NCBI RefSeq assembly: GCF_018320785.1
Contig: NC_054879.1
Coordinates: 45,188,698-45,252,697 of the forward strand
Direction: 5' to 3'
DNA: 64,000 nucleotides
Source of the DNA: Cheilinus undulatus
Lineage: Eukaryota; Chordata; Actinopteri; Labriformes; Labridae
Shown here: piece after piece, positions 46,639-56,609 of the stretch
How the letters are laid out: the number at the start of each line of letters is the position of its first letter
How positions within the stretch are numbered: the stretch's first letter is position 1
Program-made: the position numbers and the translations under genes
Notes under the pieces: generated by a model
Told to the model about the DNA's origin: nothing
Databases searched by the model: none
What the model saw: only the letters and a program-made list of their open reading frames with translations

Positions 46639-47165
46639 ACCCCAGAGCATCCACAGCACCAAACATTAATAACAGCAATCAGCGCAAAAAAAAAAAACAA
46701 AAAAACAAAGAAAGTATAACTGCAAATCATGTGTGTTTCTTGAGAAAGTGGTCCTGATTGAGATGCAAAAAAAAAAAAAGACATATTACAAATCTATCAT
46801 CATTACATTGTTACTCTCAGGAAGTGCTTTATAAATCTTAGAGCCAATGAGCAGTGAGCTACAATCAATGACCACAACAAAAGCGACAAACAGCCATAAT
46901 GACGCAATGTTTGTAAGGTAAATATTTCAGCTCAGTGTCCTTTAAAAGCTGACAACCAAAAGAAATTAGGAAGATCACAGAAATAAAATGGTGAAACTTT
47001 AACAGAGGAGGTGCTGAACAAAAAATTAGATGATCAACCATCGTTTATACACAATCCCTAAACCCTGACATATTCTCTAGGTTTACCTATCCTTTTCAAA
47101 GTGAAACAATCAAACTTTGAGTGAGCTTCAATGCTCACAAACTGCATATATATTCTGTGACTTAC

Positions 47166-47379
47166 CAGTGACAAGCTCCCTCACTTCTGCATCCACAGTC
47201 TTCCTCAGCAGGCGGAGAAGAGCGGGGATCCCTCCTGCATTCCTCACAGCCGTTTTGTTGTCGTCCATAGCTTTCCCGTAAACCAGATTCCTCAGAGCTC
47301 CACAAGAGTTCTTCTGAACTTCAAGGACCTTGTGATCAAGCAGGTCCACTAGATGTTTAATTCCTCCCAGTCGGCACAC
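47166..47379 (-). CDS. pkp4: pkp4 exon d, ARM repeats 2-3
   Basis: The acceptor CACAG|GTG starts [17 protein letters not shown] and continues [23 protein letters not shown] and DAEVRELVT to donor ACTG|GTAAGT. The GG-I-x-x-L-V-x-L-L and G-A-L-R-N-L motifs are armadillo helices. [11 protein letters not shown] is the PKP4-type sequence. Confidence 0.95.
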
Positions 47380-48422
47380 CTGTGCACAGAGCAACAAAGA
47401 TCATATACTTTTATAATCTGGGGGAATATCTGCAGCACTGGTTGGATTTTCTGCTTTCAAACAGAGGGAAACAGAATAATGCATTCATGCATACCAACTG
47501 TAATTGACTGTACTTACTTATGTGCCACGCACAAAAAATCCTAACTCTCTGAGTTTGTAAGACACCAGATATACAGTTGCAATTGATTCATGCGTGTTAC
47601 TTTTACAGCTCAGCACTAAAACAGCACATTCTGCCTTTTAAACCAGGTTTATACAAAGAGAATTTTCATAAACCTCTAGCTACAACGTACTTCAAATAAA
47701 ACTTTCAATATGAATATATATATCTACATGGAAGACAGACATCAAAATAAGCTTCCATTTCTTCACTTTATAAGTTTTTGATGTTTTGGAATCTGGCCTC
47801 TGAAAGACACATACTTAAAAAATGGTGTCATAATCCTCACACTGTGGCTTTTTGTCCAAACTCAAACTCCAAAGTCAAAATATATCCGAACAGAGAAAGT
47901 ATGAGTTCGACCTTTAACATAAAAAAAAAAAACAGTAAAAGATAGAAACCAGAGAGTTTTACAGGGTTGTTTGCATGTCTTTACATTTAGTAGAGAACGT
48001 GTCTTGAGGGCTCGACAGAAACAATTCTTGGTGAAGTGAGAAAAACTTGAAAACCTGTTTTTAAGGGAATTTGGCACTGCAGAATAGCTTTAACCTTAAT
48101 GAGGACATAACTATGGCTTTCCTACAACATAGCCATAAATTCTGCAATCAGAATTTTTGAGATAATTGTCAGGAGGTTTATGAAATTTGCTTGTGAAGTT
48201 GGGAGAATCTGCTTTGATATTTTGGCATTTTCATGACAATTTAGGAAATTTGTATGGATGTTTGGGAAAATTTGTTACAAAATATTCAGGTATTTTCACA
48301 GATACTTTTGAAATGCATTTAAAAATAGGAGGAACTACTTTTTTTATGAATTTGCTTTGAATTATTAGGTATTTCCTTTTCATGAAGTTTGTTTTAAAGT
48401 TAAGAGGACATTTCCCCTCATT

Positions 48423-48730
48423 TTAAAGACCCTGTAAAGTGAAAATAAATCTGTATTTAGGTTTTTTTGTACGACGGGTCACTGTGTCATGAACCTCCAG
48501 GTAAAATTTCAGTCAAAACATCTCTAAGTTTATAAAATTAAGCTTCAAAATCATGAAAAGGTGGCAGTACAATCTGCTCCAGGATGGTGTGGGTGTGTCT
48601 GTTGAATGAGCTGAAGCCACGCCCATTAACCCGTAGATCTCAGTGTTTTCACATGTTTACATCAACCATATTCCAACATATCTAGAGTGATGAGACACAA
48701 AATTTGGGTTTCACTTTACAGGGTCTTTAA
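48423..48730 (+). mobile_element. TTAA-flanked MITE with AGACCCTGTAAAGTGAAA termini
   Basis: The ends TTAAAGACCCTGTAAAGTGA and TCACTTTACAGGGTCTTTAA are perfect inverted repeats, and TTAA occupies both target sites (48423-48426 and 48727-48730). At 308 bp it encodes nothing. A larger, inverted relative spans 60095-61781. Confidence 0.85.
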
Positions 48731-50172
48731 TGGAATGTGGAGGGATGCATTTATGATGATGTTCCATTGAAACACTGGAGAATATTTAAAGAAATTGTGT
48801 GAGACACTCGTAAATTTTTTTGAATAATTTTCATAGAAACTTTCAGTAATTTCCTCAAAAATGTTGGGAATTTTTGAAAAGGAAAATTTTGAAGAAATTC
48901 AGACTTTTTAGTAGAAGTTTAAACCTTAAAAAGTCCTTGTTGTCCATCATCAAAATAAAGAAGACTCCACCATACCTCTTTTATTGACTAACAACATTTC
49001 TTAATGACCCCATCAACTCACCAGCCGCTGACAATGCCAAAACATCTGCTCTCAGTCTATGCAGTGCTGTATTTTCTGCAGAAACGGGACCTTCAGGAGA
49101 AAAATAATTCCTGTTCTAGGACAAGCCTGAGCTTTTAAACTTATCCCAAATAAGCAGGAGAAACTACAAATTCCAAACAAAAGCTCAGGTCTCAGAGGTT
49201 AAAGCAATCCTCAGGTACAACCAAACATATTAGAATTCACTCAATATGGAAGTCTATCTCATTCAGAACCATACATGGTATAACTTCTATTTCTAACACT
49301 CTGACATTTGTGCTAACAAAGCTTAATGAATTAGAGTCAACTAAATGGTAAACCTGGGTAAATATTGTAGAGCTCTGCTGCAGAATTCACTGCCCAGCAC
49401 TTATAAATCAAGGATTTTGTTCCATTAAATGCTCTGAGCTTGAATTGTGTCTAGCCTCAAGGAGTTTTCTCTCAGTTAAATTCTTCTAAAGTTTGAAGCA
49501 ACCAAAAGCAACATGGGCAATTTAATCCAGCACCTCATATGGAGAATGGGAGAAAATGGCATGGAAAAAAACTGGAGCAAGAAAACCGCTGTCAGAAAGT
49601 AAGTTAAAAAACAGTCACACAAAGTTAGAATCAAATCCTATGGAGTCTCAAGATTTAAATCTCAACTTGTATTTTTAGACCACATAAACTTCCTTTCTGG
49701 TGAAATTGCTGAAAAAGGCACAGAGAGTCCAGAGCATTGATTATCCTGTGACGTAAATGCCTGAACTAGTTAAAAGGCATAACTAAACACTGTGTCAGGC
49801 CAACTAGCTGGACCCTGCAGACCTGCTGTAGTGCATAGTATACTGTATAGTGGTGCACAATAAGAAATTATAATAAACATCAGAATTTATTTCTTTTAGT
49901 TTAGTTATAAAGTCTTATATTGCCTCATCATCTGCCTGATTTCACTCTGGCTTTTGATCAATGATCACATCTGACTCCAAGTGATTTAGTTCTCAGCAAA
50001 ATAAATTAAATTTCAACATGTCAGAATGTTATTTTTGAGTGTTTTAATAGAACCACTGGTGATCTAGAATTACTGTGAGTATTGAAATATTTAAATAAAA
50101 TTAATTTCTTTTTGTCCAGAAAGCTCTCCTTTTAGTATTTTTCCTCAAATTTAGGTTAAAATGCCAATTTAA

Positions 50173-50795
50173 TGCCCCGTTTACACAACAAAGTTTTCGA
50201 GTGAAAACGCATAAGTTTTGTAGCGCTTTGGCTGTCTGTTTACATGGCAACGGCAGTGCCTGAAAACTGAACTTTATGGAAACGGACTCCAGAGTGAAAG
50301 TTTCTCAAAACGCCCCTGTCTCCGTGTAAACAGGGAAAATAGCACTTTCTGAAAACGAACATGCGCACTGTGATGCAGTAAATATCCACAAGTGAGTAGG
50401 CTTGTAACCTATGTGTGGATGGGAAGACCAAAACAAAGATGGCCAACACCAGTGTACTGTTCGTGCTCCTCACTCTTTTGAATTTAACTGTACTTCTCCA
50501 ACAAAATGTTGATTTACCTCACCATCACTTAGATCAGCGGAGACGTATTTCATGCCTGCATCAGATTCTGACTCGACCCATACGCCGTCGAAGGGCATAT
50601 GGGTCGAGTCAGAATCTGGTGCAGGCACAAAAATCACACCGCCATCTACTGGCCTGGCATGTATACTACATCGTTTTTGGTGTTTCCCACAGTCTCGTGT
50701 GAACGGAGTTCGTTCTGAAAACATTGCTGTCTGAATGTGGAACTTTTTGGAAACAAAAAATGGAAAACGAAGCAAAACGTTGTATAAACGGGGCA
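50173..50795. mobile_element. Harbinger-like MITE (TAA target duplication)
   Basis: The termini TGCCCCGTTTACACAAC and TGCCCCGTTTATACAAC (read inward from each end) are inverted repeats. TAA is present on both sides (50170-50172 and 50796-50798), and copy 1 shows the unfilled site with a single TAA. A 3-bp TWA duplication is the mark of PIF/Harbinger transposition. The 623 bp hold overlapping open frames on both strands with no transposase motif. Confidence 0.83.
50554..50626. repeat. Long perfect-stem hairpin inside the Harbinger-like MITE
   Basis: A 29-nt arm (50554-50582, GCCTGCATCAGATTCTGACT...) and its inverted copy (50598-50626) differ at one base and enclose a 15-nt loop. On the plus strand the mismatch is A opposite G. 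Either strand could fold. Confidence 0.85.
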
Positions 50796-51415
50796 TAAGA
50801 TATATCGGGTATATAGTTCAGGCAGGCCTCATTAGCTGACGGCCAGCTGATTCGCTCTAAGCATGCTATTGGCTAATCACACTCATGCTGTCATATTTAA
50901 ACTGCCCCCTTCCTTGCTATGCTTTACTGTTCCCACTGCAAGCTGCTTTTTGAAACCCTCCTCCACCCCAGCTCCTCCTTTATGCTATATCTGACTTTAT
51001 CAGTGTCATTCTGATGCCTGCTGTGCTCTGGGTTTATCGCTGCTTCTCTCCCTGCCTCAGGCTTTCCTTGTAGGCGCAGCAAGAGCAGGAACGTGTGCTT
51101 TTCCTACTTGAAACTTTCCACATAGGGTGCACAATAAGACATTAACATCAGAATTTCTTAATTCTAGAATAGTTAAAAATAAAGTCTTGGATTGCCTCAT
51201 CATCTGCCTGACCTCACTTTGGCTTTTGACGGACTGGCTCTAATTTTAGCACATTTACTCTGTTCCAAGATTTCAGCAATTAATTTAATGAGTCACTGAA
51301 ATCATACAGCCAGGACTACATAAATAAAAAGCAACTTCCCTTTAAATGTCACCATGCATAATGTGTATTATTGCTTTAATACAACCCTGCATGGGCTGAG
51401 TGGCACACTACCTAC

Positions 51416-51548
51416 CTCTGCTTTAATTCGATTATCGCCGTAGCACAGGTGCTGCAGGTAGGCAGCGGCGTTCGCCTGCACTGAGGGGAAGTGGTGCTGC
51501 AGCATGTGGATCACCTCTGTCAGCTCTGGGTCACGCCAAGCAAACTCC
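51416..51548 (-). CDS. pkp4: pkp4 exon c, ARM repeat 1
   Basis: The acceptor TTGTAG|G completes Arg; [17 protein letters not shown] and [20 protein letters not shown] follow to donor GAG|GTAGGT. This is the first armadillo repeat of the p120 subfamily. The 133-nt exon is not in any large open frame because neighbouring intron stops close it. Confidence 0.93.
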
Positions 51549-52428
51549 CTACAATAACAGAGGGAGGGAGGATTGGAAAGGTATCAGCACAACCACAGAG
51601 GCAGGAACAAAGTAGTTTCATTGAAATGTTCTGGCAGAGTTTCCCTCTATACTTCAGCTCCTCAGGGTAAACAGGTAAGTTAAATCCAATTTTAAATAAC
51701 AGTCCACTCCAGCTGCAGTATCGCTTTCCTATATGCAGTGCATTAAAGAAAAGAGGAAAGATGTATCATTTCTTGGCTAAAGTCAACCAACAAACTGCCT
51801 TCTCATCTGCATTCTATTTGATTAGGTTGAAAAAAATTGCAGGAACTAACTTTTTAAAACAAGATGACCACTTTTTCATGTAGATGCCTCTCTCAGCAAG
51901 CACCTCAGCTTGTAAAACCTCTTTTTTATTATATTACAGCAAAGAATCAAGGCTGAGAAATACACAGTTAGATTTCCCAAGACAGAAATCCTGTCAAATA
52001 TTCTCAGGGAATTTTTCTCTCATGCACTTCCTGAATGGACACAGGCCATGTTGGTCCCACGGGTGCATTCGCTTCAAGTAGTTACACTACAGCAGCCCAC
52101 AGTGGTGTAAAACAAAGCTCCCAATGTGCAAGGTCAGGGGTTTATGATGGAGTTGAACCCGCTCTCTACGTTTACACAGAGCAGACGCAGCAGTCCCAGT
52201 GTGTGTGAGAATCCATTGTTAAAAGGCCAGGCATAGTATAGTAGCTTAAAGGCTAGAGCTGCATGCGACTAGCTGGGGGGCTCCATGTTTGAATAGTAAG
52301 AGGACACCAGTGTTGACCCAGCAGAACAGGGATGCCTTGTAAGCATAAGTAGTCCCTTGCTACACTGGCTGCTAAGCGTTAAGTCTTTTATAAATGCAGG
52401 GTTTAAGTTAAAAGTGAGCATTGCTTAC
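51549..52428 (-). other. pkp4 intron between exons b and c
   Basis: An 880-base intron with no recognised element. Confidence 0.75.
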
Positions 52429-52639
52429 CTTGGATCCTTCTGGATGCTGTCTATGGAAGGTGAACGGGTGGCACCATCGTCCATGACAACAGGCTGGCGG
52501 GTGTAGTTTGAATCAGAGGGTCTGTAGGGTGCTGTGCGATAAGGATCTGCGTAAGTTGCTGTTGTGTTAAGAGCGTAGTTGTTTCTTTGGTAGATCATGG
52601 CACTGCGCTGGCTGGCTGACCGCTGGAGACTTCCCACAC
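52429..52639 (-). CDS. pkp4: pkp4 exon b, end of head domain
   Basis: The acceptor CCTCAG|GT begins VGSLQRSASQRSAMIYQ, followed by RNNYALNTTATYADPYR and the conserved TRSPSIDSIQKDPR. The donor CCAAG|GTAAGC splits the Arg codon. RSPSIDSIQKDPR is shared by PKP4 and CTNND2 and marks the entrance to the ARM domain. Confidence 0.94.
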
Positions 52640-53969
52640 CTGAGGGCCCAAAAACAAAACTTCAGACAGAGAGTTTCAGCAACATTTATGCTGACAGGCT
52701 GTGTTAGTGGAGATTAGCAGAACCTTGAATCTGAGCTTTGCACAGCAGTAGCATACAACTTTAAACCAAGCTGAAAATACAACCGTTTGAGTCAGCAAAT
52801 TCTAAAATCTGGAACCAATTAATGACGAGGATAAAACGCAGCTCCTGTGGTCCCACAAAGCAGACGTCTTCTTCTTCAAATGGCTCTTTTTTTTTTTTAC
52901 AAGATTATGTTTAACCAGAGGGATCCTGCTGCTTTTTTTTAAAGAGGACAACCTGCTCGATGATCCACAAATGACTTCCTCACCGCCTTCTTGCTCCTTA
53001 CTTTGCCAAACACATCAGAGAGGGAATACAAAATTTAAAAAAGCATCTCAAAAAACAGTAGGAAACACACATCACAAACATGCAGAGAAGTCATCCGTCC
53101 CAGCAAGGTCAAAGATTCTGCCTGACAGCATCTCGCTTCAGTCATCTTTCCTCTTTTCCTCCAAGTGAAATTATGACCCACTTCTTTAACACAATGGGTC
53201 ACAAACACAGAAAGGCATAAACAAGCTCCTTCTCACCAGAGCCACGTGATGTGTGGCAGTGTGACTGCTGCGCTGGTCAGATCACTATCACACTTCCAAC
53301 CAGACTGAGCATGTGCGCGCCCCAAAAACTCCCTCCTCCCAACGAGAGCAATACGTCAACGTGTGGGGCCGCTCCAAAAACACAATTTCTCACACCAGTG
53401 CCCTGCTATGTTTGGGCAGCAGCGTACTGCAATATGGTTATCTCCTAAAATGCAACACAGCAGAGCCAAAGACGCTGGAACACAAATTATAAACATGATG
53501 TAGAAATATTTGGATTCCTCTCCTTGTGTTTTAGCCAAGGATCTTTTAAGGGGATTTTTCTGCTGAGTATAAAAATCTAACTATCACTCACACAAAAAAA
53601 GAACACTGCAAGAAAAATAGAAGAGTATATAACCTTTAAAACAATTAACCAGAGGCATGCAGGGGTGGCAGCATACAAGCAGACTAAAATAAACAAACAT
53701 ATAAATATGCTATAACACCAAACAGATTTTCTTATTAAACAGCCCAGATTAGCATAGATTAAGCAGATTAGACAGATTGTGGAAGCTAATTCCAGAGGAT
53801 GAGGGCTAAAAGAGCAAAGGCAAGACCAATTTCCTTTTTTTTCTGATTGTAAACTGCTCAGTTTGGCTTAAATTTGAAGCTGACTGGTGGGGCATGTGTG
53901 CAGGGAGTTAGATTAATCTAAATGAGAGAATATGTGGGAATAAAATGCTCAAGATATGAAGAGGGAGAC

Positions 53970-54642
53970 ACACCACAAGAACAATTTCTTCCTCTCTGCT
54001 GTCAGTCTCATGAGCAGTACTCTGGCCCTCACTTCACAGACTCTCACTGCACCACAGGATGTGTTACATGAATGCGCACTGGACTAAATCTTTTCTATTT
54101 ACAACTGCACCAAAAATTGCCCGATGTCTTGTGTCTTCAGAGAAGTTAAGTGGTTGTAATCTACCATCTCTCTGTAATCTACATATACACCTCCAGGACA
54201 CTGAGCTGTGCAGGTAAAACCTCAGCTGACCCTTCCCACCAACATGAACTTTTTGAGGCCCACCTCCTAGGATCAAAACCTTACACTACAAGGACAGTTT
54301 GTTCCCCTGTGCTGTCAGCCTTGTGAACAGTACTCCGGCCCTCTCTCCACAGACTCTCACTGAACCCCAGAACCAGAAATAATGCATGTTTACTGAATGC
54401 ATTACCTGCACATCTGTACAGTGTCTTTTTTGCACCTTTGTACATACTTTTGTGATATCTATATTGTGTTTTATATTTTCATTTTGCTACTTTATTTTTC
54501 AATATGAATCTATTTAAGTTTCTAGCCTCTTAATATTTAATTTTATTATTCTTCTGTTTTAATTTCTTGTACTAAACGCCAAGTCATATTCCTTGTATTT
54601 CAAAATGTACTTGGCAATAAAACTCCATTCTTGATTCTGCAT
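53970..54642 (+). repeat. LINE (L2-like) 3' end with internal duplication
   Basis: The end TTGTATTTCAAAATGTACTTGGCAATAAAACTC followed by CATTCTTGATTCTG is typical of an L2/RTE-like teleost LINE tail. Two related segments (about 53985-54060 and 54292-54370) both carry GAACAGTACTCCGGCCCT-like and CACAGACTCTCACTG sequence, so the last coding part of the LINE is present twice. No intact reverse transcriptase. Confidence 0.6.
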
Positions 54643-54692
54643 TAATTCAAACCTTAGCAAGTGTACTTGTCCATTTTCTGGTCAAAATAGTG

Positions 54693-54873
54693 CGCAGACA
54701 GCTTAGCGGTCTAAGGTGCGACCCATGTTTGCAGGTGGCCCAAGTTCCAATCCAGCCTGTGGTCTTTTGCCGCGTGTTTCTCCCACTCTCATCCCATTTC
54801 TGACTCTATCCGCTATCCTCCTCTGTCGAAAAAAGGCACTAAAAAGCCCAAAAATAAATCCTAAAAAAAGTAG
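54693..54873 (+). repeat. tRNA-derived SINE
   Basis: The head GACAGCTTAGCGGTCTAAGG (A box) and CAAGTTCCAATCC (decayed B box) precede a body with TTCTCCCACTCTCATCCCAT and an A-rich tail. It is related in body to the SINE at 27812-27971. Confidence 0.65.
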
Positions 54874-56438
54874 TTTAACTTATTTCAATCCACACTCACC
54901 TAACAAATCCAGAAAAAAAAAATTCCAATAAAATATACAAAAAATTAGGCTTAACTTGCTGATATAAGTACATATTATGCTTCTTAAAATCAAAATCTAC
55001 CCTCTAAATTAGTTTGAAATTTTTTTTAACATACTTAAGCAAAATTTTCTTGCCACTCTGTTAAATATTTGTATGCAGTGCAAGCAATAAATGCCGTAAT
55101 TTTGCTTTTAATTTCTTAAATTACGACCTAGATTATCTGGACTTGTCAGGTGAACATTGCTTTATTTATCTGTGGTTAATTAGACAGTTAACCTTGCTAA
55201 GATTTGAGTTTTGGAGTGTATATTTTCAGCATTACTGTAGCTATCAATCAGATATGACTGCAACCATTCAAATGTTGTACAGAAATTGTTATTAACAACA
55301 TAAGAGAAGCTGCTTGAATTGAATTAGTTTCTAATGAGCTACCCCTCACACAGACCCAATATTAACCACCCCCTACAGCTCTGCCCCACCCATCCTTTCT
55401 AAATATAGCTGGAATAAACACATTAAAGAGAGAGGGCATCTTCACAGCATCAATAGCATTTATTAGCAAACTTATCAGTCTAAGCAGATCTCCAGAGTGC
55501 CAAGGAGAAAGCTTAATGCAGTGTGTGCACCCGTGAAAACTAAGCAAGTGTGTCAGAGGCACGAGGGGATAATGAGACAAGAATGCCAACATCATCAGGA
55601 GAGCTGATAGTGAGCAGGCTGTGGATGTGGGTAACCAAGCTGTCCCTTGGCCCCTCCATCCCTCTTCTTATTCTCAGTGTGTCACACAGGTAATGGACTC
55701 CTTTGTGGCAGGATGACATATCAGTACCTGCCTATTAACTCGTGTCTCACCCCTTTTCTGCCCGACAGTGGAAGGAAGGGAAAGAGAGGAGGACAGAGTG
55801 GAAGAAAAATAGAAAGCAAAGAAGAAAGACATAACAACTCAGTGCTAAAGGGCAGATGGGCAGAGAAATGGCGTTTCCAGGAGTCAAGTCAAGATTAAGT
55901 GGAAAACACTTTGAGAGTTTCGAGGACAAAGAGAACAAAGTGCTCCGATCAGCTTGAAATGAAAATGTTAAGAAAGAAGTATTGCTTATCATGACTTGCA
56001 TGACTCCTCTGTATGAAGATATAAAAAGAGCATTAGCTGAAGAAAAATAAGAAAGCCAAAATTCAATTTCTACTGGGTTTGGGAAAGCTTGACGTCTAGC
56101 TTGTTTACCTTTTTTCAACACAAAAACGAAGCGCTTAGTTTTAAGATGAAGCAGAGCAGGGCATTAGGGAGGGAATAAATAACAAATTAAAATGACTTTT
56201 TAAGGGAATTATGTAATAAGCTGCCTCAAATCCTCCTTCACTGCTACTGTATTATACTCATTCTAGCAGCTAACAGTTATATGCTAATAAACTGGCTGAT
56301 AACAGCTGTCTTTTACGTTATTTGCTCATGTTGAGCTACAATTGTCAAGTTTCTTTGTGAATGCTTTATCACCACCCTGAAGCGAGTTCATCTTTCCTCG
56401 CCTGCAGGATTTTTGCATATCGATAATGTCGTACCAAC

Positions 56439-56609
56439 CTGAGGTGCTTCTATAGAGGGTGCCCTGCTGGTTGTGGCTCGGGCTGCGGTACAGCGGACCC
56501 TGGAACGCCCGGTCCTCATAAATAGGTGCGATGTGGCGGTCTGGGGACATGGCTGACCTTAAGTCCTGGCCCAGCTGGCTGTGCTGACTGGCATATGAGC
56601 TCCGCATTC
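56439..56609 (-). CDS. pkp4: pkp4 exon a (first in window), head domain
   Basis: The acceptor CTTTAG|GA completes a Gly codon begun in an exon outside the window. The exon then reads MRSSYASQHSQLGQDLRS through PIYEDR to LYRSTS plus one base at donor CAG|GTTGGT. The Tyr/Ser-rich head is typical of PKP4. It is 171 nt, phase 1 at both ends, so it could be skipped without a frame change. Confidence 0.93.

Larger units (their letters stand above)
37676..47165 (-). other. pkp4 intron between exons d and e
   Basis: A 9.5-kb intron. Recognised contents are a partial piggyBac-like MITE (39366-39534), a SINE (41087-41240), a Tc1 remnant (about 43560-44575) and one copy of a local duplication (46099-46638). 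The long stretches 37680-39140, 39540-41080, 41240-43320 and 44660-46090 show no element I can support. Confidence 0.65.
49852..51230 (+). repeat. Local duplication, copy 2, with flanking direct repeats
   Basis: Copy 2 of the 46099-46638 segment occupies 49965-51127 and is enlarged by an insertion at 50173-50795. It is bracketed by about 105-bp direct repeats (49852-49957 and 51126-51230) that share GGTGCACAATAAGA, CATCAGAATTT, TTGCCTCATCATCTGCCTGA and GGCTTTTGA. Copy 1 does not have these brackets. Confidence 0.75.
47380..51415 (-). other. pkp4 intron between exons c and d
   Basis: A 4.0-kb intron with a TTAA-flanked MITE (48423-48730) and the second copy of a local duplication with its flanking direct repeats (49852-51230). 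The rest, including 48740-49840, shows nothing recognisable. Confidence 0.7.
52640..56438 (-). other. pkp4 intron between exons a and b
   Basis: A 3.8-kb intron with a LINE 3' remnant (53970-54642) and a SINE (54693-54873). The segment 52900-53560 includes an open 65-codon frame with no features, and 54880-56430 shows nothing recognisable. Confidence 0.7.
19880..56609 (-). other. pkp4: pkp4 gene (plakophilin-4 / p0071), 15 in-window coding exons
   Basis: Fifteen exons join in frame through GT/AG introns into 797 complete residues. The gene encodes a p120-catenin-subfamily armadillo protein of adherens junctions and desmosomes that binds cadherin tails and, through its C-terminus, PDZ proteins such as Erbin. 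Residues 1-126 of the in-window protein are head, about 127-608 the armadillo region, and the rest a Tyr/Ser-rich tail. RKKKKKKK at 394-401 is a basic stretch in the insert region of the ARM domain. The last residues are DSWV. Identification as PKP4 rather than CTNND2 rests on [52 protein letters not shown] and the tail SYRAEQYPGSPDSWV. ARVCF and CTNND1 fit less well. The remaining N-terminal exons lie beyond 64000. Intron phases in order are 1,2,0,1,2,0,0,0,1,2,0,1,1,0. Confidence 0.93.

Noticed and set aside
55747..56121. 124-codon minus-strand frame rich in Phe and Leu
   Set aside because: It has no recognisable domain and no convincing splice link to pkp4 exon a, and it translates a purine-rich plus-strand tract (GAAAGAGAGGAGG-like).
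20653..56609. Assignment of the armadillo gene as ctnnd2 (delta-catenin)
   Set aside because: Both proteins end in DSWV, but the tail [24 protein letters not shown] and the TPVSTLERDRF segment match PKP4, while recalled CTNND2 sequence differs at these places.
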